NCBI GenBank assembly: GCA_011330545.1
Contig: DRQI01000070.1
Span: forward strand, 1 to 5,110
Direction: 5' to 3'
DNA: 5,110 nt
Source of the DNA: Flavobacteriia bacterium
GTDB lineage: Bacteria; Bacteroidota; Bacteroidia; Flavobacteriales; Flavobacteriaceae
Positions 4,409-5,110 of this stretch are shown here, piece by piece; positions within the stretch are counted from its first letter, which is position 1; each line of letters starts with the position of its first letter. The translations under genes and the position numbers were made by a program. A model generated the notes under the pieces. That model had not been told where the DNA came from. It did no database searches and saw only the letters and a list, made by a program, of their open reading frames with translations.

Positions 4409-5110
4409 CTAAAACCTAAAGTTTACACCTGTATAAATACCTAAATAGTAGGGTTTAAAACCTCCTGCATTTTTAGAAAATGTATTGAATTGGTATTTAA
4501 ACATGGGTGATACGTTTATATATAATTTTTTACTGATGTTATAATCAAAATCCAACCCTAAATTGCCACTGAAATTCATAGCGTTGATATTGGAGGCTTC
4601 TCCGAGGGTTGTGGTTTTTCCGAAAGTAGTAATCGATACTTTGTTTTGATATAAAAAATAGGTACTGATTCCGCCAATTACATTGACACCTAATTTTTTT
4701 TGCAACATGTTGTATTTAATTTCCAAGGGTATTTCTACATAGCTCAGCGATTGGCCTAAAGACCCTGAGAGGTCAAAAGAAGCCCGCTGGCTCAATGCAT
4801 CTGAATTTTGTGATACTGTAGAGACGGCTGCAATGACTACGCCATTGACATTGGTTTCTATATTTGTATTTGTACCGGCCAATAATGACGAAGATACCAA
4901 GGTGGTTACATTTTCTGTGGTATAACCTAATTCTAAGTTGTTAATACCCGATTGCAAGCTGAACTTATCAGATAATTTATAGTTAACTTTTAACCCGTAA
5001 GAAATAGAACCGTCGCCATTTTTATTGTTATTTGCCAATGCCGGGTCTATGGGCGAGCCATTGCCAAAAGAATTGTAATATACGGGAGCCACCGTGGAGC
5101 CAACCGACCA
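4409..5110 (-). CDS. Outer-membrane beta-barrel protein, N-terminal part outside the window
   Basis: The frame is open from the right edge of the window to a TAG at 4411-4409, giving 233 visible codons. A GTG at 5092 in the frame is unlikely to be the start, because the six codons before it (WSVGST) continue the same conserved-looking segment WSVGSTVAPVYYNS. The visible part begins with GSPIDPALANNN. It continues as alternating amphipathic strands separated by Asn/Ser/Gly-rich loops, including SYVEIPLEIKYNM, KLGVNVIGGISTYFLY, KLYINVSPMFKYQF and YLGIYTGVNFRF. It ends in Phe, as barrel proteins recognised by the Bam machinery usually do. The EIPLxIKY and GGxxxxFL pattern is that of the Bacteroidota outer-membrane beta-barrel domain (PF13568 type). 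Ligand or function is unknown. Flavobacterial relatives that I recall have a longer N-terminal part, sometimes with a membrane segment, and may lie after a sigma-factor gene; neither can be checked here. A strong terminator follows, so this is the last gene of its transcript. Confidence 0.85.
   Translation of the reverse strand, partial: WSVGSTVAPVYYNSFGNGSPIDPALANNNKNGDGSISYGLKVNYKLSDKFSLQSGINNLELGYTTENVTTLVSSSLLAGTNTNIETNVNGVVIAAVSTVSQNSDALSQRASFDLSGSLGQSLSYVEIPLEIKYNMLQKKLGVNVIGGISTYFLYQNKVSITTFGKTTTLGEASNINAMNFSGNLGLDFDYNISKKLYINVSPMFKYQFNTFSKNAGGFKPYYLGIYTGVNFRF

Overview
The window is AT-rich. It carries A-rich ribosome-binding regions without strong Shine-Dalgarno motifs, TAnnTTTG-type -7 promoter boxes, and an outer-membrane beta-barrel protein of a type common in flavobacteria. 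Together these point to a chromosomal segment of a Bacteroidota organism, most likely order Flavobacteriales. The genus cannot be told from the sequence. No rRNA, tRNA, CRISPR array or intact insertion sequence was found.

Layout, left to right. A plus-strand gene of unknown function runs in from beyond the left edge and ends at 705. It converges on a short minus-strand gene (723-1004) whose product faintly resembles the N-terminal end of a glycosyltransferase and may be a remnant. A 327-bp AT-rich gap follows, with one terminator-like hairpin and a pair of short direct repeats. Then comes a minus-strand gene for a small exported mono-haem cytochrome c (1332-1730), with a palindromic operator-like site and a promoter-like box upstream. 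The next 821 bp (1731-2551) hold no convincing gene but are unusually dense in inverted repeats: a 12-bp palindrome, an 18-bp perfect stem, a ~180-bp imperfect palindrome, a nested hairpin, and three 13-mer sites at exact 21-bp spacing beside a plus-strand promoter-like motif. The 517-residue aldehyde dehydrogenase of the ALDH7 (antiquitin, alpha-aminoadipic semialdehyde / piperideine-6-carboxylate dehydrogenase) family follows on the minus strand (2552-4105). It has its own promoter (about 4132-4139) and a strong terminator (2490-2536), so it looks monocistronic. At the right edge, the C-terminal 233 codons of an outer-membrane beta-barrel protein (minus strand, entering from beyond the window) end at 4409, followed by a GC-rich terminator at 4343-4372.

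The genes do not form an obvious pathway or operon; each appears to be transcribed alone. The dehydrogenase belongs to lysine/pipecolate catabolism, the cytochrome to periplasmic electron transfer, and the barrel to the outer membrane. No new multi-gene system is evident. The least explained part is 1980-2460, above all the three regularly spaced sites next to a promoter-like motif that faces no gene and points into the dehydrogenase terminator. That arrangement would fit a short non-coding RNA or a fossil promoter.
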